Shown here piece by piece: positions 12,855 to 25,100 of a stretch of 64,000 nt of DNA. Below the pieces are notes generated by a model that saw only the letters and a program-made list of their open reading frames with translations, searched no databases and was not told the DNA's origin. The DNA comes from Scortum barcoo (Eukaryota > Chordata > Actinopteri > Centrarchiformes > Terapontidae): the NCBI GenBank assembly GCA_023238725.1, contig CM041533.1:28503068-28567067 (forward strand), written 5' to 3'. Every line of letters starts with the position of its first letter. Position 1 is the first letter of the stretch. The translations under genes were made by a program, and so were the position numbers.

Positions 12855-13428
12855 TTATTTACTCATCAGCCATGTAATATGGCGGCACTGTGATTACTGA
12901 AACGGTAAACAATCTGTCGTAACCCTGGTTACGCGTCATCCTCTAGGATTTTATTTTGAATTTTTTAACTTCCGGGTCACTGTCTGCTCGAAAGAACGTA
13001 TAGGTGTAGTTTTGTATGTAATTTTGTATGTAGTTTTGTATGGGTCAATGCAGTTATTCATATCTGTATATTTTAACATTATCCTCGTATACAATGTGCT
13101 TGCATACTGTTACACGTTTATCCTGGACTTTTATTTTGACATATTTATTCTGACTTCCGGGTCACCTGTCTACCTGTCTTCGCGTCTTTCAATTCTGAAG
13201 GAAAAATAAGAAAAGGAATTATTGCCAAAATCCAAAAAACGGAGCGTTTTTTTAATTTGGTTTTGTTTTCTCGTTTTTCATTTTTGGATTGTGGAAATAG
13301 GAAAGGAAAATCGGCTCGGTTTTTCCGTTTTTCCGTTTTTGGTTGTAAATGAAAAAACGATGGTACTTCCGTCCGTTTTTCGATTTTGGTTTAAAACGAA
13401 AAACGAATTGCCTGAACGTACACGGACC
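12855..13428 (-). repeat. Right inverted-repeat arm
   Basis: Reverse complement of the left arm. It lacks about 70-80 bases present on the left between the CAGTG and CGCCATATTACATGG boxes and carries a short tandem expansion of a TAGTTTTGTATG-type unit at 13010-13040. Confidence 0.8.
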
Positions 13429-16116
13429 CAGTAAGTCATTAATTGTCCCCGTATACGCGATACAACACATTGCCAATATAAAAATGCGTCATATGACCCC
13501 AGTGTAACAGTACAGACGCCGCCTGGCCAAATAGAAATGGCACACGCCATAGTCATGATGTAGCGCACCGACATTCGATTGGCGACATTCTGAGTGACGT
13601 TTACGGATGTAAATGAGTCGTCCTGTCATCGTAAAACAAGGTGAGTGTTTTGATGTTTTGCTTTAAGAGATCAACAGAATACAGTGTTGAAAATGTTAGC
13701 CTTGGACACAGATCCGATCATTCAATTATTCCATTCGATCTGGGAAACCAAAAACGGGTCTGAGGTGTGTGGGTTTTTTTTTCTCATTATTAAGGAAAGT
13801 GACCGTGTGTTTTCTTGGTTTTGTTTTCAAGAGCTAACGAACAAAACCAAACCAAAAGACAAGTCTTATTTTTGTTTGTCTGATGTTTTATTTTGAACTG
13901 ATTCTACACTTTGTGCACGCGTGGTCTAATCTGCAGCGTGCACTTGCATAGCCTACCTTGAGGAGCAGATACAAAGAGAAAGTTTGTAGAACATAATTTA
14001 AATAAAAACAACGTTGCCTAGATTTTAAGACATCTGTAAAATAATTTATAAGAAAATTACTGTTAATCAGAGATAATTAGCAGGGTCAGTGATAACAGAC
14101 GGACTGCAGTCTGTTATAAACGTAGCTGAGGCTCAGGGGCTTACTGCCCATGCATAGTCTTCCCCACGATGTGCTGTTTCCTGAACTGAGTATAATAATT
14201 TTTCGTCTTTAACTGTGGGGGTTTAGACAGTGATCCTGTGATTGACGATGGACACTAGTAATGAGGAAACTCTTGTTCTCTCTTGTTCCACTACTCTTTG
14301 GACACGTTCTTGTCTTACAGCGCCGTCAAGTGGCCACGGTCGTCAAAACAGCTTCTTTAGTAACCATGATTTGATGACAGTAGAGAGACTAACCGTGGAT
14401 GCATTTCCAAAACGTAGCCTGTGATTTTTTGTTGATTCCTGAGGAGATTTAGTGTTTATGGATATTAACCTTTACAGTCTGTGCCATGTGTATAAATCAT
14501 TATATTGGCATTATAAAATTAGAAATATCTTGTGCTATATATCCTCAGCTTCATGTTCAAAAAGTTTACTAAACAAATCAATAGAGGCAAATTATTTTTG
14601 AGTTGCATTTTAGAGTAAGCAGTCTATAAACAAGGTTGTTTGTGATATGGCACAACACAGTCACACAGAAAAGCATGTTCTATTGCTCCCTGTATGGTGT
14701 GTCTCTCTCTCAGTCAACAATAGATTCTAAAACTAGTGTAAAATGTTATCGACCATTCAGATTAACACAGAAACGATGAATATTGCACTGAATTTATTAT
14801 GATATTGTTCCATAGATTTTTTTCTCAGCAGCCCCAACTCTGACTGGGGATTGATTTAAGAGGGTGACTTACAGAGTTAAAATGTGATTATCTCCAAAAC
14901 TATAAAATATTCCATGTCAAAAAAGGACAACTAAACCAAATATTACAATCACTGTGCCTACATTTAGCAAAAGAAGCACATGTGAATAAACAGAATAGTG
15001 CCTAACACCTGTTTGAAGAATTAAACCATCGGTCGAACATTTTAGCTTTGTTAGCTTTATATTAGCTAAATGCCAGGATCAACATGCCAAAAAGAGAGTC
15101 AAAGAACAGTCACTCATTACGTGAATACTATTACGTGTTACATGGTAAGAGCCCAGAACCAAAGAAATGGTGAAAATGCCCAACAACACAACAGACATTG
15201 GAACCTGCATGTGTATGGAATTAGAGAGACATCATCAAACTTCTGGCATTGCTCATAACCTGAAGATAAGAAAAAGATGGGCTGTCTCATTAACATGGTG
15301 CACATAGTTTGAGTACCCAGTGAGTATGAGTGCTGTAAAAAATGAATTAATCAAAGAGATCTCTCATGATAGTGGGATCCTAGAAGAGAGGAAACTACTA
15401 GTGAAACAAGGATTGACACACTGACAAAATGTAAAGAGACAAGCTCTGGCCACTTGTGGAAACAGCTAGAAAGCAAGGAAAATATGCTCATTTTTGTGGT
15501 CCAGAAGCTAACATTGAAGCAAAAAAAGTTGACCTGTTAAGACACTGGATTCAGAAATGTGTTCTGTCAAATTAGTAACAATAGTAACTGACATTTGATA
15601 ATACTAAATGCTTTAAAATGGACAATTATGTGAGCTGTTATTCACAGTTGATGTTACTTTTTGGAAGTACTCATTTAATTGTTTTCTACTGTAGAAATAA
15701 ATTTACTTTTCTTCAAACATCAGCTAATCCTTTGTTCAAGTTTTCCTAAAGTATGAGTCACTTTAAATCTGCACTACATTTATGTTCTCTTAATGTAAGG
15801 AGACTTCATAATGTGTGAGAAAGGAAAGCAATTTTTATTTTTAGCGGACGTGATGCAAATATGCTACAGGTCTTCTCAGATGGTCTCTTCACATATATAT
15901 GAATTTTTAGTTTATTGTTATTATTATTATTATTATTAATAATAATAATAATACTACCACTACTACTACTACTAATAATAATAATAATAATAACATTAAA
16001 AGTAAACTGTGCAACTTTGTTGCTCAGGAAGTTTGTATCAAACAAGTAGCCCTTTGTATTACTCAGTACCCTTGAAGGAGCTCTCAGTTTCAATGTAGTA
16101 CACTATGCTATGGTGG
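13429..16116. other. Mostly unassigned; candidate unidentified 5' exon near 13617
   Basis: No gene was recognised. One short block deserves mention: at 13613-13640 an ATG opens nine codons (MSRPVIVKQ) and is followed at once by a good donor (CAAG then GTGAGTG). The preceding 170 bases are somewhat CpG-richer than the surroundings. It looks like a first exon, but no downstream exon could be joined to it; joining to the coa1 start exon would be out of frame. Remaining sequence to 16116 is AT-rich, with a triplet microsatellite at 15917-15994. Confidence 0.35.
15917..15994. repeat. (TTA)n/(AAT)n self-complementary microsatellite
   Basis: A run of TTA triplets is followed directly by AAT triplets, then ACT triplets, then AAT triplets again. 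Because TTA and AAT runs are complementary, the single strand can fold into a hairpin. Confidence 0.9.
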
Positions 16117-17300
16117 TTATGATGCTATGCTAATCACCTGGTTATGGTGCCCCATGTATGCTGTTCCTGCCTGCATCTTACACCCTGCAGTTATGTGCTG
16201 GACTGTCTCAGGAGCATTTTTGCACAGCCTGAACCCAGGTTCCTCTCTGGTGTTTGCCTTTTTTTGTACTAAGTGCCTACTCTTTGGGGGCCAACTTCCT
16301 GATGCATTCCAGTCACCAGTACCTGGCCCCCCTTGCTCCACTTAGTGTACAGTCTCAGTGCGAGTTTCCTTGTCTTGATATCAGTGACCTCGACCTCCTC
16401 CTTTGACCAGCTTATTATACTAGCAGGGTATCTTCTATCTGTTCAAGATGGCGGCGCGTGCATCAAATCTTCTTTTTGCACTATAACCATATACATATAT
16501 TTGCACTGACTGTAATTTGCCTTGTCTATTTATCATCATGTCTTATTTATTCTTCTAGTTTGATTGTACTTGTTTTGTTTATTTTGTTTATTGGCTTATA
16601 TTTTTTTGTATTTCATGCACCTAGGTTTGAGAGAACCGTGATTTCAATTCTTCTGTTTGTCCTGTACATGCTGCAGAATTGACAATAAACCAGACTTGAA
16701 CCTTGATTTTGACTTTGATTGATCTGATGACCGGCAGGGTGAACGTGTTGATGGCCCTGACCTTGTTCTTTCCACTCAGCCGACTTTTCCTGCCTTACTC
16801 TGTATAGGTATTTGGCTGTGGCTGACTTCCTTGTGGCCTCCTCATGGTTCCCATTTTCCTGCAGGATCCCAAAGTATTTGTAGCTGTTTAGAGCATTTGC
16901 AGTGCTGCCTTCAGTTCTGATCATCTTCCCTATCTGTGATACCATCCAACCACACCTTTCTACTCCGAATGACATGACAATGTCTTGCTCATTCCTGGCA
17001 TACATCTAAATGTTATCCATGTACAGGAGGGGAGCGATGGTTGCTCCACTTTGGAACTGGTATCTGTAGCCACTCCTTAACATGATCTAGCTGAGGAGGT
17101 TCAGGCTTTTGGAGAACAGCAGCAGGGATAGTGCATCACCTTGGTATAAGCCACACTTCATGGTAGCACAAATGAGAGTTGTCCTCCACAGCCCAGCTGA
17201 GTTCTTGATAAAGGTTCTTGGTGTCCTGTTGATGTTGTACATTTCTAAGCATTCTAGTATTCTAGTAAGCATTGCGTCGTTCATCATGATCATGACAATC
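16117..17300 (-). mobile_element. R4/Dong-type LINE remnant
   Basis: The minus strand reads as the 3' half of a single-ORF LINE. 17293-17087 gives the reverse-transcriptase wording LICATMKCGLYQGDALSLLLF. 17005-16613 gives IVMSFGVERCGWMV, GKMIRTEGS, YKYFGILQENGNHEEATRK and KYLYRVRQ. 16430 downward gives RYPASIISWSKEEVEVTDIKTRKLALRLYTK. 16341-16117 gives RLCKNAPETVQHITAGCKMQAGTAYM, the zinc-knuckle part just before the restriction-like endonuclease. This order and wording match the fish R4/Dong-type LINEs with a C-terminal restriction-like endonuclease. The copy has stops and lacks both ends. A 288-base insertion interrupts it between the VIR and YPAS codons. Confidence 0.75.
16434..16721 (+). 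mobile_element. 288-base short element inserted in the R4-type LINE
   Basis: It begins TCTATCTGTTCAAGATGGCG and ends in a GACAATAAA box followed by CTTGAACCTTGATTTTGAC-like repeats. It is flanked by ATCT on both sides (16430-16433 and 16722-16725). Taking it out joins CCGGTCATCAGAT to ACCCTGCTAG on the minus strand and restores the LINE frame (PVIRYPAS). A 5' UTR-like start (AAGATGGCGGCG) joined to a LINE-like 3' UTR with repeat tail suggests an internally deleted LINE or a SINE moved by LINE machinery. Confidence 0.6.
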
Positions 17301-17365
17301 CACCCTTGGGTTAACCTTGGGTCCCATCGATCATCAGTTCATCTGTGCTCCCAGACATTCTTTGC

Positions 17366-18040
17366 CACTTAGGGGGCTTGGTGCTCCCAGCTTTTGTTTT
17401 TTTGTTTGTGTTTTTGGTGATCTTTCGGTCGCCACCTGCAGCAGCGGACACTTGTGTGTGCAGTGGGGCTGGACTGTTGGAGATTGGGGAGAGTGCGCAC
17501 CTGCGAGCGTTTTCGTGGCTGGATTTTGTACCGCTGGAGATTCAGCGGACCACTGAGGCTTTCATGATCCCCCCTCTGTTGCCAAGGAGACGGAGACGGA
17601 GGAGACGCATCGTAAACAAAAGCCCGGGACAAGAGGAGGCGGCCTGCGTGCTAGGCCACAAGCTAAACCATACAGACCAGCTCTTTCCAGTCTCTTCCTC
17701 ACAAATGCCAGGTCACTCGTCAACAAAATGGACAGAGATGAAGCTGAGGATCATCTCTGCAAAGATCAACAGCTGTGTGGCGATCGTTACTGAGACCTAG
17801 CTGGATAACAAGATCCCAGGCGCGGCAGTGGAGCTAGCGGGGAGCTCTCTTCTCCGGGGGAACAGGACTGCAGCCTCAGAGAAACACAGAGGCGGAGCCG
17901 TCTACATATCACCGCTGAGCTAATGCTAAATTAGCACTGGAGGAGCTGTACTGCATGATCAGTCTGCAGATGAACAACAATCCATCAGGCGGCTGTGATC
18001 ATGGCCGGAGACTTTAACCACGTTTAACCACGTCGAGTGG
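17366..18040 (+). mobile_element. 5' fragment of the 4-7 kb LINE family
   Basis: The 5' UTR and endonuclease start of the LINE seen at 4040-7450 are here on the plus strand. CTGTTGCCAAGGAGACGGAG and GAGAGTGCGCACCTGCGAGC match the minus strand near 7320-7420. The frame at 17345-17800 ends MKLRIISAKINSCVAIVTET, matching the endonuclease start. It continues in decayed form to about 18040 (GGAGGAGCTGTACTGCATGA matches near 6835). No reverse transcriptase follows, so the copy is truncated at the 3' side. Confidence 0.75.
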
Positions 18041-19046
18041 TTATCTGTGACAACACCGATAACTATGGGCTGCAGGAATCTTTTTAGATCTTTAGGAAAG
18101 ATTTCTGGGACTAAAAGGTTCTGAGTACTTTGGGTCGAAACACAACTGTTCTTTGGATTTTGAAAGAGCAGTAGTTAATGAGGAAACCCCAACGCTCAGC
18201 TAATCAATCACGTTATTTCATCACTCAGTCACTCAGTGACACTTAGAATATTGTGTTAGCAGTATTGGCTAGCTTGGTTAAAAGTAAACTGACTGTAGAG
18301 AAGCTAGATACTAATAGATCATGCAATAAAACAGCTACAATAAAGTACCTACAAATAAAGCTCCAACAAAGGCTTTTGGCATGTAGAGACAAGATGCCTA
18401 TTAATACTGGCCTTAAAGATACAGTAGATAACTTTTTTAAATACTGCTTTTAGTCCTATTCACTAAAATTGTCACTATGTCCTGACAGTAGGATATGAGA
18501 CAGGTCAGCTGTGATAATAATCAGCCTCCTGTGGTCCCGCCTTCTGCCTCTAACACCATTTGAAAAAATCCACTGCACCAGGATAAAAACAACAAATAAT
18601 CAGAGCAGTTCATGAACATGCTGCGGACTCCCAGTCAGTGCATGAGCGCTTTCACAGTGAAGCTCAAACTCTTCCAGTTGCTGTAGGTTCACGAATTTGT
18701 TTGTTTCCACAACAAGGAGCAGCAGAGAGAAAACTGAGCATCCCTCCTCTGATAACTACTGCTGATACTGAGAGAGAAGAAACAGAAGATGACCAGAGAA
18801 GAAAAGAAGCTCAAAGAAGAAGCATGGGACTAAGCCTGACATAAAACAAAAATAAACACCAGAGCCTTTGAGAGGAGGAGAGAGCTAAAAGATTCACACT
18901 GATGATTTCTGCTGGACAGGTAATGACCACTGTTGACCAGTGTATGCAGCCTTACTGACTTGTACTCAACTGTGGATGAACAGTGTCTTTCATATGTATA
19001 TAATACCTTATAGCTTATATAATTTTATAAGCTTATATAGCAAAGT
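18041..19046. other. Unassigned; possible upstream region of coa1
   Basis: This stretch lies 0.7-1.7 kb upstream of the coa1 start codon. A GCTGGACAG/GTAATG donor-like junction at about 18920 could end a non-coding first exon, since the coa1 start exon has a good acceptor (CTGTCTGTCTGTGCAG, ending near 19733). Nothing confirms this. A 68-codon frame at 18638-18844, rich in basic and acidic residues, shows no domain. Confidence 0.3.
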
Positions 19047-19490
19047 GGTGTATTAGTTTTTACACATATGCAACTAGAAACAAATCTCTGTAGGAAACTT
19101 TATTGGATAATAAATAATTACATTACATGAATGTGTTAAAATACACATTTTTGAAGGTATATAAAAAAATCTACATACAGTACTGCACAGCTCTCAGACT
19201 ATTTACAGATGTCCTCAGTGCCAAGGTCCTCCAGTGTTTAGCCCAGTGGACCATCTTCTGCAGCTTCCCTTGTCTGATGTCTGGGCCTCGTCTCTCCTCT
19301 GCATGGCTCCATTTTTAGGCCATCGTTGTGCTGTTCAACTGGCTGGTCGCTCACACGCACTCGCATGAGGACATTACTGTCCTCTGTGGGAGAGGGAGGG
19401 GCTGTGGGGGGGCAGTGGAGAGGAAGGTGGAGGTCCCTGGGAATTTTTGTCCCAGTATATCCCTGGACGTGACTACTACTAGGCCAAGGC
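19047..19490 (+). repeat. Unclassified repeat, copy 1 (inverted partner at 37560-38325)
   Basis: Sequences such as ATGTGTTAAAATACACATTTT, CAGCTCTCAGACTATTTACAGATGTC and CCTCTGTGGGAGAGGGAGGGGCTGTG recur in reverse complement at 38020-38325 and 37600-37690. No coding content. It is an interspersed repeat, probably a decayed DNA transposon, lying just upstream of coa1. Confidence 0.6.
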
Positions 19491-19754
19491 CAGATCTTCA
19501 ACCACAGCAAAATACATATTTTCAGCTACTTCTTTATTTTTTTACTTGTTTGTTTAATATCCCAAATGCAAAATCTATAACAACTCACTGTCCACTGATA
19601 AAGAATTTATTTCTCTATTTGTGAGTACTTTAATTACAAATAACTCAAAGTTTCCTGTCAATAAATTAACATAAGTGTTTTGTGAATACATTTTTTCCAG
19701 TAAACTTACGAGACCAGTGTCTGTCTGTGCAGCCTTACAGGGAAGAAGGCAGAG

Positions 19755-22120
19755 ATGAGAGTTTCCACCAGTCAACTCCAGCAGCTCACTATCTTCACTA
19801 CCGTGCTGACTGGTGGAGGGACTGGCACCATGTACTATCTGATGCAAAGTGAGTACAAAGAAGTTGTGTGTGTATATGCTTGTGTTGTAGAAGTTGTGCG
19901 TTGTAGTTATATGCTATATCTGACATGTTTTTTTCTATTTACAATTTAAATCTTGAATTATACAATTGAACTGACATATAAGCTCTTTAAAGTGGTTGAC
20001 TTACCAGTACATACTATCTACAGTGCTTCCACAGCTGGTTTCAGTGATAACACTTAAACTGACAATGGAGCCACACTTGCTGTTTTCAGTGAGAGTCTGT
20101 ACAGCAATGCACATGATACACATAGAAAAACACCCATTTTTTGCACAACAGTTACACATGTATATACACAAGCAATTATACAGCCTATGTGGACAGCGTT
20201 ATTGATTAAATTAGAGTCAGACTCCTGTGTTTAGACTAGCATAATGATTTGTCATGTGCTGGTAGACTTGAATTGTGTTAGGGAGGTGGCAGGCTGCTAT
20301 TTCAAGGTTGTACATATAGTGTCAGCGTCTGTGTATAGCCCCATTTCTACCAGAAGTACCAGGAACTTTTAGTCCCAGGAACCATTTTCAAGGAACTAAA
20401 AAGGTTCTTGGGACTGTTTGTTTGTTGTCTACCTTTGTGAAAAGACCTGGGGGGATTAGGCAAATTAGTGCGGTGACGCATGACAAAGCGACAGCTGTTT
20501 TCACATGTCATTTTTGCATGACTACCTGACAAACGTTTACACTCAGCTGTAATTCAGCATAAGGACCACTGATTATTTCAAGGTATGCATTCTCACCTGG
20601 TTTATATACTGCGCTTACTGCTGTATAATGGTAAAATATAAAGCCACTCCCCCTCAGATCATTGTAAATAGAAGAATATGATAAACAAGAACAGTCACAA
20701 TACAAACACACATTTGTTTCCATCAACAACTATTTATTGCTCAAAAATACAACGTGCAAAATATATAGGTATAAAAAACTACAGGGGTAAGGTGCAGTCT
20801 GTAGTCCAGTCCTCTCCAGCAGAAGCTGTATATACTGATCCCGCTGTTATTCCCGCAGGATGGCTTGGTTGGAGCTGTTATGTCCCTCTGCGCGATCAAC
20901 AAGTCCCAGAATCTGTTTTCCTCTGTCTAAATTGAAAAATAAACCCCAAACACATTACAGTAAATAAATATACAAGCACAGTATGAGGTTGCAGCACATG
21001 TGTTCCTAACCAGCAACAGCATATTGTGAGTTTTGTGTTGTGACGTGTACCGTATGAATAACTATTAAAACAGAGCAGCACTAAGGCTGCTGGTGACTGC
21101 AGGGGTAAATCATTTTGTATGATTGATTTCGCCAATGACCACTTTATACCACCATTGTACTGCATTACAACATTAGCACTAGCGCTTAGCATTAGCATGC
21201 AACACTAGCTAACATTAGCTTTTGACTAGGGTAACTACAGTATTACATCAGGTAGTAGCATTTAACTAGTATCATGTTAAGTTTATGTGATTTACCTTCA
21301 GCTGACAGCTCGTCTCTCTCCATGTGTCCACCGAGTCCTCTGCGGGCTGAAATAATATGCTGGGAATACTCAACCAATCAGAAACATTCAGCTGTAATGC
21401 CCACCCACAAAGCTCCTGGTTCCCTACTTTGAAAAGTACTATCTCCTAAGCAGGGACTTCTTTGAGGGTGAAAAAACGGCCCCAGAACTTTATTTACACT
21501 CTGGTTTCTGCGGTGGAAATGCACATAGTTCCTGCGAAAGTTCCTGGTTCCTGGGGAAAGTTCCTGTAGTGGAAACGTGGCTTATGTGAACCGGGGGTTA
21601 CTCTTCAACTCTTCTTCAACGGTTGAACTTTGTTTCAGTTTTATCATGTGTTTGTTTTAGTTATTAATTGATTTTTTACTTCTTTCATCTAGTATTCTTA
21701 CTAGATTAAAATAGATTACTAGATCTAGTAATCTTACTAGATGAAAGCAGTAAAACTGTTTAACTTCTCTCAGTCACCATACTTAAGCATTTCAACTGTT
21801 TTTAGCAATTTGACATGTTATTTTATAAACATTAATTTTTCTCATCTCTCTTTTCACCTTTCTTTGTAATTGTACTATTAGAGAAATTTGTTGAATCAGA
21901 CTACCACAGACTGGCTATTCGGAAGTTGGAAGCATGTCCAATTGCCATGGAAAGCCTGGGGGCCCCGCCCTTAAAGGTCCACAACATCCACCTGACTGAC
22001 AGAAACAATCATGTAGATCAGCACACTGCACAGGTACTGTGTTTAAGAAAATCATCAAAATGAGTTCTTTTGTGTTTGACAGGAGCTTTCATCAGACTGT
22101 TTCTGTGAAATAGTTGAAAT

Positions 22121-22183
<63 letters not shown>

Positions 22184-25100
22184 CGATCCCATGAGGGAAA
22201 TTGTCATGTTAGAGCAGCACAATCAACAGCACAGTAAGGATAATAAATTAAAAAGCTAAGTTAAAAAGCATAGTTGCAGATCTGCAGAATATCAATAAAG
22301 GAGAAAAAAAATATTAAAAATGTAAATATATTAATTGAGGAAAAAGGGGCATCAGATACAGCATTACTGTAACAGCTTTTGACAGAGTGGAATGGCCCTA
22401 TTTATTTGAAATCCTTACACGTTTTAGTTTTGGAGAAAACTTTAATAAATGGATAAAACTATTGTAAACAGAACCATATGCTGAAATCTGACTAATATGA
22501 CTAAGAATATAATATGTATATGACTAATCGTAATATATCCAAAACCATTAAGATACAAAGAGGATGTAGACAAGGAGATCGTTATCCCCTCTGCTGGCAA
22601 TAGCTGTAAGAACACACCAAAACATAACAGGTATATCAGTTGGACAACTGGAACACCGTCTGGTTCTATTTGCAGATTATGTAATAAAATAAATTATTTA
22701 AAAATATGGAAAAATCCATTCCTGAATTATTAGAACTCATCAATGTATTTGGAAAAATATTAGGATATAAATTAAACAAATCAAAATCATCAGTAATGTT
22801 CCTAAATCAATTAAAAAGTAAAAGTCCTGCTAAAATAGCCACTCAGTTTAAAATTGTGGATTGCTTCACATATCTGGGCATTCAAATTGTCCCATGACTT
22901 AAATGTATTGTAGTCAGTAATTATGAATCATTAATACAAGAAATCTCAAAATCACTGGATAGGTGGACATCCATGCCAGTGTCACTAATGGAGAAAATAA
23001 ACGTCCTTAAAATGAACATACTGCCTAGACTATTGTATTTGTTTCTAAATCTCCCACTTCCTCCTTCAAGTAACCTGTTCACCCACACTGTAAAAAAAAA
23101 AAAACCCTGTAGAAAAACCGTAATATTCCAGCAGCTGGGGCACCAAAAAATACTGTTAAATAACAGAAAATAAATTAAAAAAAATAAAGGGAACACTAAA
23201 ATAACACATCCTAGATCTGAATGAATGAAATATTCTTATTAAATACTTTGTTCTTTACATAGTTGAATATACTGACAACAAAATCACACAAAAATTATCA
23301 ATGGAAATCAAATTTATTAACCCATGGAGGTCTGGATTTGGAGTCACACTCAAAATTAAAGTGGAAAAACACACTACAGGCACAGGAACTGAGAAGTGCG
23401 TCTGTGGTCACCACCTGCAGAACCACTCCTTTATTGGGGGTGTCTTGCTAATTGCCTATAATTTCCACCTGTTGTCTATTCCATTTGCACAACAGCATGT
23501 GAAATTGATTGTCAATCAGTGTTGCTTCCTAAGTGGACAGTTTGATTTCACAGAAGTGTGATTGACTTGGAGTTACATTGTGTTGTTTAAGTGTTCCCTT
23601 TATTTTTTTTGAGCAGTGTACATTGTGGGGGACAGGGAAGTGTGACTAAAAAGCACTTATAGCCATTGACAGGAAAATATTAAAAAACAATAAATACTTT
23701 TGTTCCCAGTTTATTAGGTACACCAAGCAACTAATGCAGTCTAATACAACAGCCCTACAATAACTTCTATCATGAAGGTTAAAATGTGTTTTGTTCAAAC
23801 TGTTTCAGGAGGCAATTATTCAAATGTATGGTCTTTGATTAAGTAGTGCTAATGAAAACATGTTTCTTATGATTTATCTGTCCAGTTTTTATCAATAAGC
23901 TTTGGGCTGCTGTGTTAGACAGTATTCATTTTAGCCATTTTTATTCTTTCACTGTTCATAATATTTACCTGCTGTACTGAACCACTGTCTGCATCTGTCC
24001 CTGATGTACTTGCATTATCTCCAAAACCTGATAACACAGCAACATTAACATTACAAATTAAGATAAATTATAAATGTCTTAGCTGTACAAATAAAGTCAC
24101 CAAGCCATGTATCATAAGACTCAAGGGTTCTCATATTAACAAACTTAGCTTACAGACTGTGCCTTCTCATATGGTGGGTTTTATATGGTGGGTGTGGGCT
24201 TCAAAATCCCATCCTGAACTACATCATATCGCTGTGAAAATAAACCTCCGGTCTAAAATGAGCGCCACAAATGACCACGTTTTTTGTAACAAATGCAACA
24301 GCTCAGACTCACTACCACCTACTACCGCTCATTAACTTCAGGCAGAGAGCGAGCAACGACTCCCTTTATGTGACGTAATATGACGCGATGTTGAAAAAAA
24401 GAGCGTTTTTCGGGGCAATGCTGAATATGACCACTTTTACCTCTAATTTTGTGCTTTTATAAAAAAAAACATGTTAAATTCTGCATTACCTTTTCAAATA
24501 CATATTTTCAAACAAGATTAAGTTTAAATCTAAAAAAATTATTAACCTGCAAGTTGCTCTTTAAGCTCTTCCAAAAGAAGCCTATTCACATTGCTTGACA
24601 GTAGGTCTCATCCAAAAGTCTCAAACTCCTCTGTGTGTCCTCTACAGCTCCTCAGTAACGACCATTAGCTCAGCACGCCTTCTAACGGTCACCCCGCCCC
24701 CTCACAGGCTGCTGCTGAGTCACTTCTCCTCCCAAACTGTGATTGGCTGCTGCACAGTTTTCAAAATAAAACTCTCTCAAGTCTGTCATGTTGTTTGATT
24801 AAAAAAACAAGAACAAGACTGTAATTTAAGTAGTTGTTTGTAAATCCTTATATGATCAAGACTCTGCATCTAGTTTGATTCTGTGGCTCTTCCTCAGGTT
24901 TCTTCTTTTTCCCATAAAGGGTTTTTTGAAGTTTTTCCTGACCCTGGTTCAAGGGTGTAAGGGACAGAGGGTGTCACAACTGTACAGATTGTAAAGCCCT
25001 CAGAGGCAAATGATGTTTGTGATTTTGGGCTTTAAATAAATTTGATTTGATTTTGATTTGAGTTACAGTGGATATAAAAAAATCCAAACACCTCTGTTCA

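Larger units (their letters stand above)
10734..13428. mobile_element. Element with ~0.6 kb terminal inverted repeats, class unknown
   Basis: The left end reads GGTCCGTGTACGTTCAGGCA and the right end is its reverse complement. The two arms (10734-11344 and 12855-13428) align almost throughout. They share runs of AAACGGAAAA-like sequence, two GTGACCCGGAA boxes, an ACGACAGATTGTTTACCG segment and a CGCCATATTACATGG box. Differences are scattered substitutions and small indels. One larger indel of about 70-80 bases lies near 11250-11325, and the right arm has a small expansion of an ACAAAACTACAT-type unit near 13012-13040. The interior of about 1.5 kb has no long frame or transposase motif. The structure is that of a non-autonomous foldback-like or long-TIR DNA transposon. 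No unambiguous target-site duplication is seen: flanks are CTGTAA on the left and CAGTAAG on the right. Confidence 0.75.

Noticed and set aside
13613..19849. Joining the exon-like block at 13613 to the coa1 start exon
   Set aside because: The spliced frame would meet a stop within eight codons and would not read into the coa1 frame.
22121..22183. Possible CRISPR or functional tandem array
   Set aside because: A simple GATA microsatellite without spacers. No CRISPR-like repeat-spacer pattern exists anywhere in the window.
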